From Polyangiaceae bacterium (GTDB taxonomy: Bacteria; Myxococcota_A; Polyangia; Polyangiales; Polyangiaceae), in contig JAWKRG010000007.1 in the NCBI GenBank assembly GCA_041389725.1, positions 248,001-312,000 on the forward strand: DNA of 64,000 bases, read 5' to 3'. Every line of letters begins with the position of its first letter. Position 1 is the stretch's first letter. The position numbers and the translations under genes were made by a program. A model generated the notes under the pieces. It was not told the DNA's origin. It worked only from the letters and a program-made list of their open reading frames with translations, and did no database searches. Below are positions 33,614 to 41,350 of the stretch, piece by piece.

Positions 33614-35088
33614 TTCGGCACGGTTTGCCACGCCGTCGGACGCCGGGGATCCCCGTCGGGCACCACGAGGGATCCCACGAAGTCGGCATGTTCGTACACG
33701 CTACCGATGCTCTGCTCGATGGCCGTGAGGTCGGCGTCGCTCACGACGCCGTTGGACGTGGCTTTGTAGAACTGCACCGTGATGCGAATGGGAAACCGCG
33801 CGTCCCGTTGGAGCTTCAGCCCGCGGGTTTCGCGGAACAGCCCCAGCACGTCTCCATGACCGATCACGGCGCGATCCACATCACTCTTGTGAGTTCCCCC
33901 CAAGCTACCCAATCCGATTCCTCCGCCACCGGCTCCAGTTCCCGTCAGACCCAAGCCACCATAGCCGTAGCCGTAGCCGATGCTCCCGCCAGACAGCCCA
34001 CCGAGAGGGCCCTGGTGAGCGTGCACCAGGGGGACTTGAACCAAAAAGATCACGTCGGCGCTCCGTGAGATGGCGCTGCGCTCGTCCTCGTTCTTCGGTC
34101 CGCCCTGCGCGTCGATGCGCGCCTTGACCTCTTGAAAGCGTTCCGCCGTGAAGCGCGCTCGCTTACCGTGGTGGTTGAAGTAGAGTTCTTGCCCGCTTCC
34201 GCTCGCGGAGGCGTCCCCATCACGATTCTCGATGATGCTCACGCTCGTCCCTTGTCGCGTGGCGACCAGGGTGAGCACGGCGGGGGAACCCGGCTCCGAC
34301 TGATAGTTGAACACGACGGGGACGAACTCTGCTTTGCCTTGTTTCGGCACCGGCAAGAACACGGCTTGAGCCGACACCAAGAAGTGGCTGTCGCGCGCCG
34401 CGAGGAAGCTCGAACTTCCCTTCACTTCCCAGGGACGCGAAAGGTGCATCCGGAGGTTGCGCAGCACGTTTGCCAGCGACACGGTGGATAGCGCCTTCCC
34501 TCGCTGATTGCCGGTGCGCAGGAAGAAGCGATCGCGGGAGATATCCGCCGTGCGATCCGAGAAGTTCGGAAGACGCACGACGGGCATGAGCCTCCTTTGC
34601 TTTCTCCCCGCCGCGTCCGTGTGGGTCACCTGCAGCGTCAGATCCGAAATGTTCGGGCCGAGCGCCGACCCCTGGAGCCGTCCTGTGTCCTCCCACGCAA
34701 CGTTGACCACGTGCAGACCACGCCGACGAGCGCGCAACACCACATCGCGATCGCTGACCATTCGCGCGACGCGCGCGACGACTTCCGAGTAGTTCGGCTC
34801 GCGCACGCTCGGCCGTGGCGGCACCCCGACGATTGCGGGCGCCTCTAACGCTGCATTCGTCGTAGGTGAGGCTGCGGCCGAGGCGCCCGGGGACGGAGTC
34901 GCGGCCGCGGGCGCTGGCGACGGGAATGGCTTCGGCGACGTCGCCGAGGCTGCGCGCCGCTGTACGTGGCTGGTGGGCGGTGCGGCCGAGGTCGGCGTGC
35001 GTGCGGTCGGTGTACCGACTCCACATGAGCTGATGACCATTGCCAGCGCCGTCAGGCGAATCGAGGGAGCCATGGCGAACTCAGACAC
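33595..35088 (-). CDS. Uncharacterised lipoprotein with Gly/Tyr-rich region
   Basis: The 497-residue product has a signal peptide and lipobox (MVISSC, Cys about 22) and a long Ala/Pro/Ser/Thr linker to about residue 95. The mature part has no cysteines and no family that I recognise. A late segment is rich in Gly and Tyr (GGSIGYGYGYGGLGL, then GAGGGGIGLGSLGG) and resembles a flexible or amyloid-like loop. The C-terminal 60 residues (FPIRITVQFYKATSNGV...) end in NQWFPW. Nothing in the neighbourhood suggests a role. Its promoter should lie in the 578-base gene-free region upstream, which holds a GntR-type palindrome. Confidence 0.65.
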   Translation of the reverse strand: MSEFAMAPSIRLTALAMVISSCGVGTPTARTPTSAAPPTSHVQRRAASATSPKPFPSPAPAAATPSPGASAAASPTTNAALEAPAIVGVPPRPSVREPNYSEVVARVARMVSDRDVVLRARRRGLHVVNVAWEDTGRLQGSALGPNISDLTLQVTHTDAAGRKQRRLMPVVRLPNFSDRTADISRDRFFLRTGNQRGKALSTVSLANVLRNLRMHLSRPWEVKGSSSFLAARDSHFLVSAQAVFLPVPKQGKAEFVPVVFNYQSEPGSPAVLTLVATRQGTSVSIIENRDGDASASGSGQELYFNHHGKRARFTAERFQEVKARIDAQGGPKNEDERSAISRSADVIFLVQVPLVHAHQGPLGGLSGGSIGYGYGYGGLGLTGTGAGGGGIGLGSLGGTHKSDVDRAVIGHGDVLGLFRETRGLKLQRDARFPIRITVQFYKATSNGVVSDADLTAIEQSIGSVYEHADFVGSLVVPDGDPRRPTAWQTVPNQWFPW

Positions 35089-35666
35089 CCGGTGAGGCCA
35101 GCAGGTTCCCCTCCTGTGCCAGCTGGCACGAATGTGCCGCCGGCGCGAAATGTGTCATATCGCGGCGTGCCATGGGCGTAGTCGGTCGACTTGACCGGCC
35201 AGGCGACGGCCGAGTCGCGTGACCTGTCAACGCAACGGCTCAAAGTATGGGAAATCTCCACACTCCCCCACTCCAGGAAGTTCTCCCCTCTCAAGCTACA
35301 TTGGTCATACCAATTTCTCGATGCGACTTAGGCAGCTGACTCATGCGTGAAACGGGTGGTTAGTCGCGATTCTTGGTACGGAGGGCACATTGAATCCGAT
35401 CTTAGGCGGTCGACTAATACTCTGACGTCCCCTGCTCACCCAAAAGCGCACCCATCGCACCCAGCCAGAGTGAGCGACTTACCTCCGGCCGCCACCTGCG
35501 CGCTTGCGTGGGCCCTGGTTGGCCAAGTGACCCACGCAGGATGTGGTGGATTCAAGGGCAATCGGCAGCGCATTCGGCAGGTCCGCGCGAAGTTTTGGCT
35601 CTGACACAAGTGAGCCATCACCCTCCCCTAAGGCGCATTTTGCGCAACTCTGTGCCGCCTTGCTCG
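35089..35666. other. Gene-free stretch of 578 bases
   Basis: No reading frame here has credible coding features. It holds the promoter side of the lipoprotein gene ending at 33595 (start 35088) and the 3' side of the TonB-dependent receptor gene. Two signals stand out: the palindrome ATTGGT-CAT-ACCAAT at 35300-35314, and an eight-base stem TGCGTGGG/CCCACGCA at 35505-35538 with an 18-base loop. A weak five-base hairpin (GCGCA-TTT-TGCGC, 35633-35645) follows the receptor gene on the minus strand. Part of the region is more AT-rich than the genes around it. Confidence 0.6.
35300..35314. promoter_or_regulatory. FadR/PdhR-type GntR palindrome
   Basis: ATTGGT-CAT-ACCAAT is a perfect inverted repeat and matches the operator type of FadR-subfamily GntR regulators, notably PdhR of E. 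coli (ATTGGT-N3-ACCAAT). It is 212 bases upstream of the lipoprotein start at 35088 on the minus strand. No FadR-type regulator gene is in the window. Confidence 0.5.
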
Positions 35667-37919
35667 TTAGAACGCCGCCTCGACCCCCAAGCTCGGGATC
35701 GTCACCGGCCCGATGGCGTCCTCGCGGCAGCGCCCGCCCGAGCAGTCCACATCCACGACCTCCTTCTGAAGTGTGGCGTTCAGCACTTCGAGCACGAAAG
35801 CCCAGTAGCCTCGCTTTCCAAGTGGCCACTTCTTTTCCAACCGAAGGTCGATGCGGTGGAAGGGCGGAACGCGGTCGGGGGCGGCACGTCGACTGGCGGG
35901 ATCGCTATCTTCTTGTACCGGAAAGCCCGTGTAGAACACCAGGCGCGAGCCAACCCGCCAGCGGCGCCCCAAGTCGTAGCCGAGGGCGAGATTGAGCACG
36001 TGGGTGCGATCGAAAGACGACACGAATTGCTCGCGGCCGATGGAGCGCGTGGAGCGCGAGAGCGTGTAGGAGAGAAAGCCCCCGAGTTGCTTGGTCAGCG
36101 GGCGACGCAGAAACACCTCCAGCCCCAAGCTCCGCCCGAGGCTGCGCTCATCGACGGCACGGTCTTCATTGTCGTTCCCGCTCTGCAACGTGCCGAGCAG
36201 GTCCGTCATGTTGAAGAAGGTGTTGTGGAACACGTTGACCGTCGCCGTCAGATCCCACGGCAATCGAGCTTCGAAGCCCGCAGAGTATTGTAGGCTCTCC
36301 TGCAGTCCGCCGCGAAGCCCCGATAGCTGGAAGCCTGGCACTGGCACGACGAAGCTCGGTGGCTGATGAGCGACACCGAAAGCGTGCAGCAACGCGAAGC
36401 GCTCCGTCACATCGAAACGGGCGGAGATGCGCGGGTCCACCCCCACCGCTCCAGCTCCATCGGACACGTAGGAATCCGCGCGCAGTCCCGGCGTCACGGT
36501 GACGCCGCGCGCGGGTCGGATCCGTGCCTCGGCAAACACCCCCGTCACCAGGTCCGTGCGCTTTGGAAATAGCCGCGCAAAGTCCTGTCGCGCTTGCGGG
36601 TCATCCTCGGTGTCGTCGGTCGGCGCTCTGACGTCGTAGGTGTCGGTGAGTAGGTCCGCTCCAAGTGACAGCGTCAGTTCCTCCGCCGCGCGATGTACGA
36701 TTTCGCTGCGAAAACCCAGGGTTCGGTCGCGCAGGAAGAAGTCTTCGTCTTCACCACGGGTGCGCTCCATGCCAAGGGTGGTGGCAACGCGCAGATTCGT
36801 GCGCGCGCTGGCGCGATGGTCCCACCGTAGGTCGATGCGATGGAACTCACTCGACAGCAACACACGCGTTCCCTGCTCCTGTCTCTCGCCCAAGAAGTCG
36901 AAAGCCCCGAAGGAGAACACGCTGACAGTATCGCGTGAACCTACGTCGTAGCTCGCTCGCAGTTGGTAGTCCCAGTACTCGAGCACGGCCTCGGGCGAGA
37001 GCAGCGACAGCAGCAGTCCGGTGTAGCTGTAGCGTCCTCCCGCTAGCACCGTCGCGCGACCATCGAGGAGCGGTGCCTCCACCATCGCGCCTGCGTCCAG
37101 CAACCGAACGCTGGCTTCACCGTGGAACTCTGGTCGGGGCGCCGTCGTCTCTCCTGCCACGATGCCGCCAGCAAAGCGCCCGTAGCGCGCGGGATAGCCG
37201 CCGGAGTAGAGATCGACGCGCTCCACGATGGCGGGATGCACCACACTGGGACCGAGCCCCACGTGGTAGAGCAGCGGCACGCGAATCCCATCGAGAAAGT
37301 AGCCGACGTTTCCCGGCGGCGCGCCGCGCACGAAGAAGTAGGGCACGCCGCTGATGAGCGGTGTCACCCCCGGTAGCGCTTCCACCGCGCGGAACGGGTC
37401 TCCGAAGCTACCCGGAAGCTCGCGCACCTCGGCGCGCGTGAAGGAACTGACCGAGGGTGCGAGACGCTCGCCTTCCACGGTAACCTCGATTGCGCGCGGC
37501 GGAGGCGGCACCGCCTCGCCCGGAGTCGTCGGTTCGGATACCACCGCCGCCCCTACGACTGGAGCGTCTTCCTGCTCCGCTGCCTGGGGTTGCCGAAACG
37601 TTACTTGATAACGAATGCGCGCAACCACGGGCCTTCCGCCTCGCTGCGCAGGCGTGAACGTGAATCGCTGAGCTGCGGTGACCGCTGCCGTCGAGAACGG
37701 AGGGTCGCCAGCAACGCTCCGTGCACCCGTGACGTGACCCGTCTCGTCGATGGTCAGCTCCAGGATCACCACCGCGTCTCCCTGAGCGTGAGGCGGGTAG
37801 AACACCTCGGCGCTCGCCACCCGGGGCCGCACGATGCCACTTGAGTCGCGATTCTGTGAGAGCGCAGCGCGCGGGACGGCCAAGGCGACGAGTAGGCACA
37901 GCAGCGGCGTCACCCTCAC
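35667..37919 (-). CDS. Second TonB-dependent receptor with N-terminal TonB C-terminal-like domain
   Basis: The 750-residue outer-membrane protein has a signal peptide (about 1-22, ending AALSQ). A TonB C-terminal-like domain follows (GDAVVILELTIDETGHV ... FTFTPAQRGGRPV), then a Pro-rich linker. The plug domain has VRGAPPGNVGYFLDGIRVP and VERVDLYSGGYPARYGRFAGG; the barrel ends in LGVEAAF with the usual terminal Phe. It has the same architecture as the receptor at 1837-4209, but its neighbours are not ExbB/ExbD. It must use a motor encoded elsewhere. Substrate unknown. It lies 90 bases after the stop-to-start gap from no co-directional upstream gene, so it has its own promoter. Confidence 0.9.
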   Translation of the reverse strand: MRVTPLLCLLVALAVPRAALSQNRDSSGIVRPRVASAEVFYPPHAQGDAVVILELTIDETGHVTGARSVAGDPPFSTAAVTAAQRFTFTPAQRGGRPVVARIRYQVTFRQPQAAEQEDAPVVGAAVVSEPTTPGEAVPPPPRAIEVTVEGERLAPSVSSFTRAEVRELPGSFGDPFRAVEALPGVTPLISGVPYFFVRGAPPGNVGYFLDGIRVPLLYHVGLGPSVVHPAIVERVDLYSGGYPARYGRFAGGIVAGETTAPRPEFHGEASVRLLDAGAMVEAPLLDGRATVLAGGRYSYTGLLLSLLSPEAVLEYWDYQLRASYDVGSRDTVSVFSFGAFDFLGERQEQGTRVLLSSEFHRIDLRWDHRASARTNLRVATTLGMERTRGEDEDFFLRDRTLGFRSEIVHRAAEELTLSLGADLLTDTYDVRAPTDDTEDDPQARQDFARLFPKRTDLVTGVFAEARIRPARGVTVTPGLRADSYVSDGAGAVGVDPRISARFDVTERFALLHAFGVAHQPPSFVVPVPGFQLSGLRGGLQESLQYSAGFEARLPWDLTATVNVFHNTFFNMTDLLGTLQSGNDNEDRAVDERSLGRSLGLEVFLRRPLTKQLGGFLSYTLSRSTRSIGREQFVSSFDRTHVLNLALGYDLGRRWRVGSRLVFYTGFPVQEDSDPASRRAAPDRVPPFHRIDLRLEKKWPLGKRGYWAFVLEVLNATLQKEVVDVDCSGGRCREDAIGPVTIPSLGVEAAF

Positions 37920-38009
37920 CCGCCGACGGTAGTGTTCTGTGTCTGCAATTCCTATCAGAATCGCAGACGGCGCTTCGCCTCCGCTGCTTTCGTAGCGAAG
38001 CCACTCGAG

Positions 38010-38918
38010 CTACGGCGAAGGCGCGAGGTCCGAACAGCAGCGAAAGCCGATCTCGTAGAAGCGGAAGCCATCACCGTGAGTGATGATGTTGTTCTGACAG
38101 GTGCGTGTCTCCGCCCAATAGCGCCCCTTCAGATTGCCGTGAAACGAGGGCGTGCCTCCGTCGCGGCGTCGCGTCCATTCTTCGACGTTGCCCGTGAGAT
38201 CGAACACGCCGTACTCCCTCACGCAGCCCGGCTTCGAGCCGGACGGTTCCGCCTGATACAGCGCCTGCACGTGATCCGCCGCGATCGCCGCCGTGGGGGA
38301 CTTGGCTTTGGCCTCCGCCAACAGTTGTTCCAAGCTCGCGATGCTGGGCGTCGATACGGTGAAAGGCCAACCGTTGAGCTTGGTCTGGTCGTAGAGCTTC
38401 CAGAGCTTGTCGTCAGTGCACGTGCCGGGCTCTTGTACATCGCCGTAGGGATACTTTTGCATCCCGTTCCCGCCGCACGCCAGCGCCCACTCATCGTCGA
38501 AGCAAAGCCGTTTGTCCCGTGCCACGCACCACGCTTCTGCCTCGTCGAAGGAGAACATCACCAGGGGCAGCCCGCCCGGTGTGTTGGGCGCTTCGTAACG
38601 GTCCATGCATGCGCTGCCCACGGGCTCCATGTCCGCCGGGCAGGGCCCCACTTCGCCGTCGCTCACTGCGGCATCCGCGCCGCTCTCCGGAAAGCCGCCT
38701 TCGGCGACTCCGACTTCAGCAGTGGCGTCGGCCACAGCATCGTGGCCCGCGTCGACGATCAGTGCTCCGCCCTGCGACGACTCGTCGCTACTGCAGGCGT
38801 TCGCGAGGCACGTGATGAAGAGCAACGACACTCGCGCCAGGGGCGCCGCTGGGCGCAAGCGCAGCCTCGATCCGAGACGAGCTGCCCTCGGTTCCCCTCT
38901 GCCACGACCTGCCAGCAT
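38010..38918 (-). CDS. Lipoprotein with formylglycine-generating-enzyme (SUMF1)-like domain
   Basis: The 302-residue protein has a long basic N-terminus, then a hydrophobic segment and lipobox (FITCLANAC). After an Asp/Ala/Glu linker, the C-terminal 190 residues match the FGE-sulfatase domain: MDRYEAPNTPGGLPLVMFSF, AEAWCVARDKRLCFDDEW and GVFDLTGNVEEW. Many FGE-like proteins are not sulfatase-activating enzymes but C-type-lectin-like ligand-binding proteins; whether the copper-binding cysteine pair is present is unclear. The start could also be an internal GTG (VSLLFITC), which would give a normal-length signal peptide. It is downstream of the Gly-rich lipoprotein gene by 73 bases. Confidence 0.75.
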   Translation of the reverse strand: MLAGRGRGEPRAARLGSRLRLRPAAPLARVSLLFITCLANACSSDESSQGGALIVDAGHDAVADATAEVGVAEGGFPESGADAAVSDGEVGPCPADMEPVGSACMDRYEAPNTPGGLPLVMFSFDEAEAWCVARDKRLCFDDEWALACGGNGMQKYPYGDVQEPGTCTDDKLWKLYDQTKLNGWPFTVSTPSIASLEQLLAEAKAKSPTAAIAADHVQALYQAEPSGSKPGCVREYGVFDLTGNVEEWTRRRDGGTPSFHGNLKGRYWAETRTCQNNIITHGDGFRFYEIGFRCCSDLAPSP

Positions 38919-38991
38919 GTGCGCAAGCCTAACGCATTCCTCGGGCCGTGCCCGTCGCAGCTCGCGCCGTGGGGCGAACGTACATCTGCCG

Positions 38992-40017
38992 CTACTTCGG
39001 CACGATCGACAAGACGTCCATCTGGATGAACTGCCCGTTGTACACATTGGGAGCGGGCGGCACGCCGGGCACGACGATGGGCGTGCCCGAAGCCTGGTCC
39101 AGGTTCATGATTTCATATGGTCCCGAGTCGTTGGCGGTCGCGGAAAGCGTGACCGTCGCCCCCGCGGTCACCTGCACGGTGTGCTGATAGTCGAGAGGAA
39201 CACAGAAGAACTGGGATGATGTGCCGCTGTTCAGATAGTAGGTCTGGGGCGGGGCCGAGATTTCCAGCTTGTAGACGTTCCAATCGTCAGTAGCCGGCGC
39301 TCCACCAACGTGTAGGTAGCCGTTCTTGGTGCCTCCGGTGTAGGTCTTCTCCTCGACCACGCCGCGAAAGCGCAAGGTGACGTCGTAGGTGGTGCCCGTC
39401 GCACCACCTACGGTCGTCGATGTGGTCACGGGCTGAACGGTGACGCAGACGTTCGAAGTGAAGCTAGCCACGCACGGCAGCTCCCAACGGAGTGCCGATA
39501 GACTGCCAGCCACGTTGGTGCAGGTCCCGGACGTGCAGATCCATCCGTCCCCATGCAGGGCCTTGCAGCCGTCATTGCCACAACACTCGGCGGCTTTGCA
39601 TGTGTTGGAACAACACACACCGGTCCCGCCGTCGGTCAGCGCGCAGGCGGTCTCGTCCGTTCCACAGTTGGTACCGCTGTCGCCGCCAGACGCGCCACCC
39701 GCTCCCGATGCTCCGGCACTGCCGTCGGCCCCGGCGCCGCCATCCGTCCCAGCGCTACCGCCACTGCCGGCGCTGCCCCCAGAGCCAGCGCCACCGCCGC
39801 TACCGGCGCTGCCACCGGTTCCGGCGCTGCCTCCACTCGTCCCGCTTGCAGCGCTCCCGCCCGTGCCACTGCCACCTCCGGCACTGCCGCCCTTTCCTCC
39901 ACCTCCCCCGGAGGTCTCACCGGAGTCGCCACACGCGGCGACTCCGCCGACCGCGACCAGGCCGATGCACATCGTCCCCAAGAACGTCCGCCCATACCAA
40001 AGAAGCCCTCGCATCAT
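38992..40017 (-). CDS. Gly/Ser/Ala-rich surface lipoprotein
   Basis: The 341-residue product has a signal peptide with lipobox (GVAAC, Cys about 29). A roughly 85-residue low-complexity linker of GSGG/GTGG-type repeats follows. A small cluster of about ten cysteines (residues about 118-168, including CCSNTC and AECCGNDGC) resembles a disulfide-rich tag found in many Myxococcota lipoproteins. The C-terminal 170 residues are predicted beta-rich and uncharacterised (VTLRFRGVVEEKTYTGG, QFFCVPLDYQHTVQV). It is probably exposed on the cell surface. The next gene downstream on the strand is the SUMF1-like lipoprotein. Confidence 0.75.
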   Translation of the reverse strand: MMRGLLWYGRTFLGTMCIGLVAVGGVAACGDSGETSGGGGGKGGSAGGGSGTGGSAASGTSGGSAGTGGSAGSGGGAGSGGSAGSGGSAGTDGGAGADGSAGASGAGGASGGDSGTNCGTDETACALTDGGTGVCCSNTCKAAECCGNDGCKALHGDGWICTSGTCTNVAGSLSALRWELPCVASFTSNVCVTVQPVTTSTTVGGATGTTYDVTLRFRGVVEEKTYTGGTKNGYLHVGGAPATDDWNVYKLEISAPPQTYYLNSGTSSQFFCVPLDYQHTVQVTAGATVTLSATANDSGPYEIMNLDQASGTPIVVPGVPPAPNVYNGQFIQMDVLSIVPK

Positions 40018-40156
40018 GGAACGCCCCTTTCTTGCACACTCTCAGCCCCGAACTTTGCGCCTCAGTGCGACGCCCGTCCACAGAAATGGAAGCGCCCTGG
40101 TGCGTATCCGAGCGAAACTATGCGTGCGAAGCATGCGCCATCTCGATGCAAACGCG

Positions 40157-40176
40157 GCGCTAGCTCTTGCTAGCGC
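40157..40176 (-). terminator. Hairpin at the 3' end of the SWIM-MoxR-VWA gene cluster
   Basis: GCGCTAG and CTAGCGC pair perfectly around a six-base loop. The stem includes the stop codon of the VWA gene (40160-40162), the last gene of the cluster. No T-tract follows on the minus strand. Confidence 0.4.
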
Positions 40177-41350
40177 TCTGAACGCGCTTCGCGAGGTCCA
40201 TCAGATCCGCACCTCTTAGCGCACCCTCGATCAGCTCGGGCAGGCGCGTGGGAGTGCAGCCGAAGCACGGGACGCCCAGCGCGGCTAGGCGCCGCGCGAG
40301 GTGCTCGTCGTAACTGGGTACGCCGCTGTCGGACAGGGCCAAGAGGCAGATCACACGCACGCCCGAGGCAACCATTTCCTCCATGCGGCGAACCAACTCC
40401 GCCTGATTGCCACCTTCGTACAAGTCCGTGATCAGGATGAACAGCGTCTGCGAAGGCTCTTGGACGAACTGCTGGCAGTAGGCGACGGACTTGTTGATGT
40501 CGGTGCCACCGCCCAGCTGCACGCCGAAGATCATGTCGACAGGGTCGTCGCCGCATTTTTCCGTGAGGTCCACTACCTCGGTGTCGAAGGCCACCACGCG
40601 AGTATCGAGCGCAGGGAGCGACGCGAAGATGGCGCCCATCACCGAGCCGTAGACGACGGACTCCGCCATGGATCCGCTCTGGTCCATGTCCACGATCACT
40701 CGCCAATTGTTGCTGCGCTGCGCGCGGCTGAAGAAGTAGACGCGCTCGGGCACCAGGCAGCGGCGTACCGGATCCCAATTCTTGAGGTTGCGCCCGATGG
40801 TCCACTTGTAGTCGAGGGACGCCACGTGGGGGATGGGGCTGTGCTCGTTGCGGTTCAGGGCGCCGGCCACGGCCTGACGAATGCGCTGTTCGAGCAGCTG
40901 CTTGATCTGCTCCACCACCGCTCGCACCACCATGCGCGCCGTCTCCTTGGTGCGCTCCGGGATTTGTCCGCTCAACGACATGAGGGTGCCAACGAGTGCA
41001 ACGCTGGGCTCGACGTTGGCCAGCATCTCCGGCTCGAACAAGAGCTGCTTCAGACCCCTGCGCTCGATGGCGTCTTGCTGAATGACGGTGACCACGTCTT
41101 CGGCGAAGTACGTGCGCACGTCCGCTAGCCACTTCGCCAAGCGCGGCGCCGATGCGCCAAGTCCGGCGCTGCGTCCGCCCTCGGAGCCACCTTCCGTCTC
41201 GTCGTAGATGGCAGCCAGGGCTTCGTCCATCAAGAGCTCGTCCGCGGTCAGGGCGCAGCGGCCGCCGCCCAGCTTGTCGAACTCCGACTGGGTGCCATTG
41301 CCGAGCACCAAGCGCCAGCGCGAAAGCTGCTCTTTGTCCAGCTTGGTCAT
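40160..41350 (-). CDS. VWA-domain protein of the SWIM-MoxR cluster (YehP-like)
   Basis: The 396-residue protein without signal peptide has a roughly 190-residue helical N-terminal region. A VWA domain follows with MIDAS sequence DMDQSGSM, a Thr in GGGTDINKS and the Asp in FILITDLYEGG, so all metal-binding positions are present. Cytosolic VWA proteins of this kind work with MoxR AAA+ ATPases, which load or remodel metal-bound partners. Length and architecture match E. coli YehP (about 380 residues). The ATG overlaps the stop of the DUF5682-like gene by one base (TGATG). It is the last gene; a hairpin spans its stop. Confidence 0.88.
   Translation of the reverse strand: MTKLDKEQLSRWRLVLGNGTQSEFDKLGGGRCALTADELLMDEALAAIYDETEGGSEGGRSAGLGASAPRLAKWLADVRTYFAEDVVTVIQQDAIERRGLKQLLFEPEMLANVEPSVALVGTLMSLSGQIPERTKETARMVVRAVVEQIKQLLEQRIRQAVAGALNRNEHSPIPHVASLDYKWTIGRNLKNWDPVRRCLVPERVYFFSRAQRSNNWRVIVDMDQSGSMAESVVYGSVMGAIFASLPALDTRVVAFDTEVVDLTEKCGDDPVDMIFGVQLGGGTDINKSVAYCQQFVQEPSQTLFILITDLYEGGNQAELVRRMEEMVASGVRVICLLALSDSGVPSYDEHLARRLAALGVPCFGCTPTRLPELIEGALRGADLMDLAKRVQSASKS

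Noticed and set aside
35347..35604. An 85-codon plus-strand open frame in the gene-free stretch
   Set aside because: It has no ribosome-binding site, its composition is unlike the neighbouring proteins, and its sequence resembles no known fold.
35633..35645. Short hairpin GCGCA-TTT-TGCGC downstream of the second receptor
   Set aside because: The stem is only five bases and no T-tract follows; not called as a terminator.
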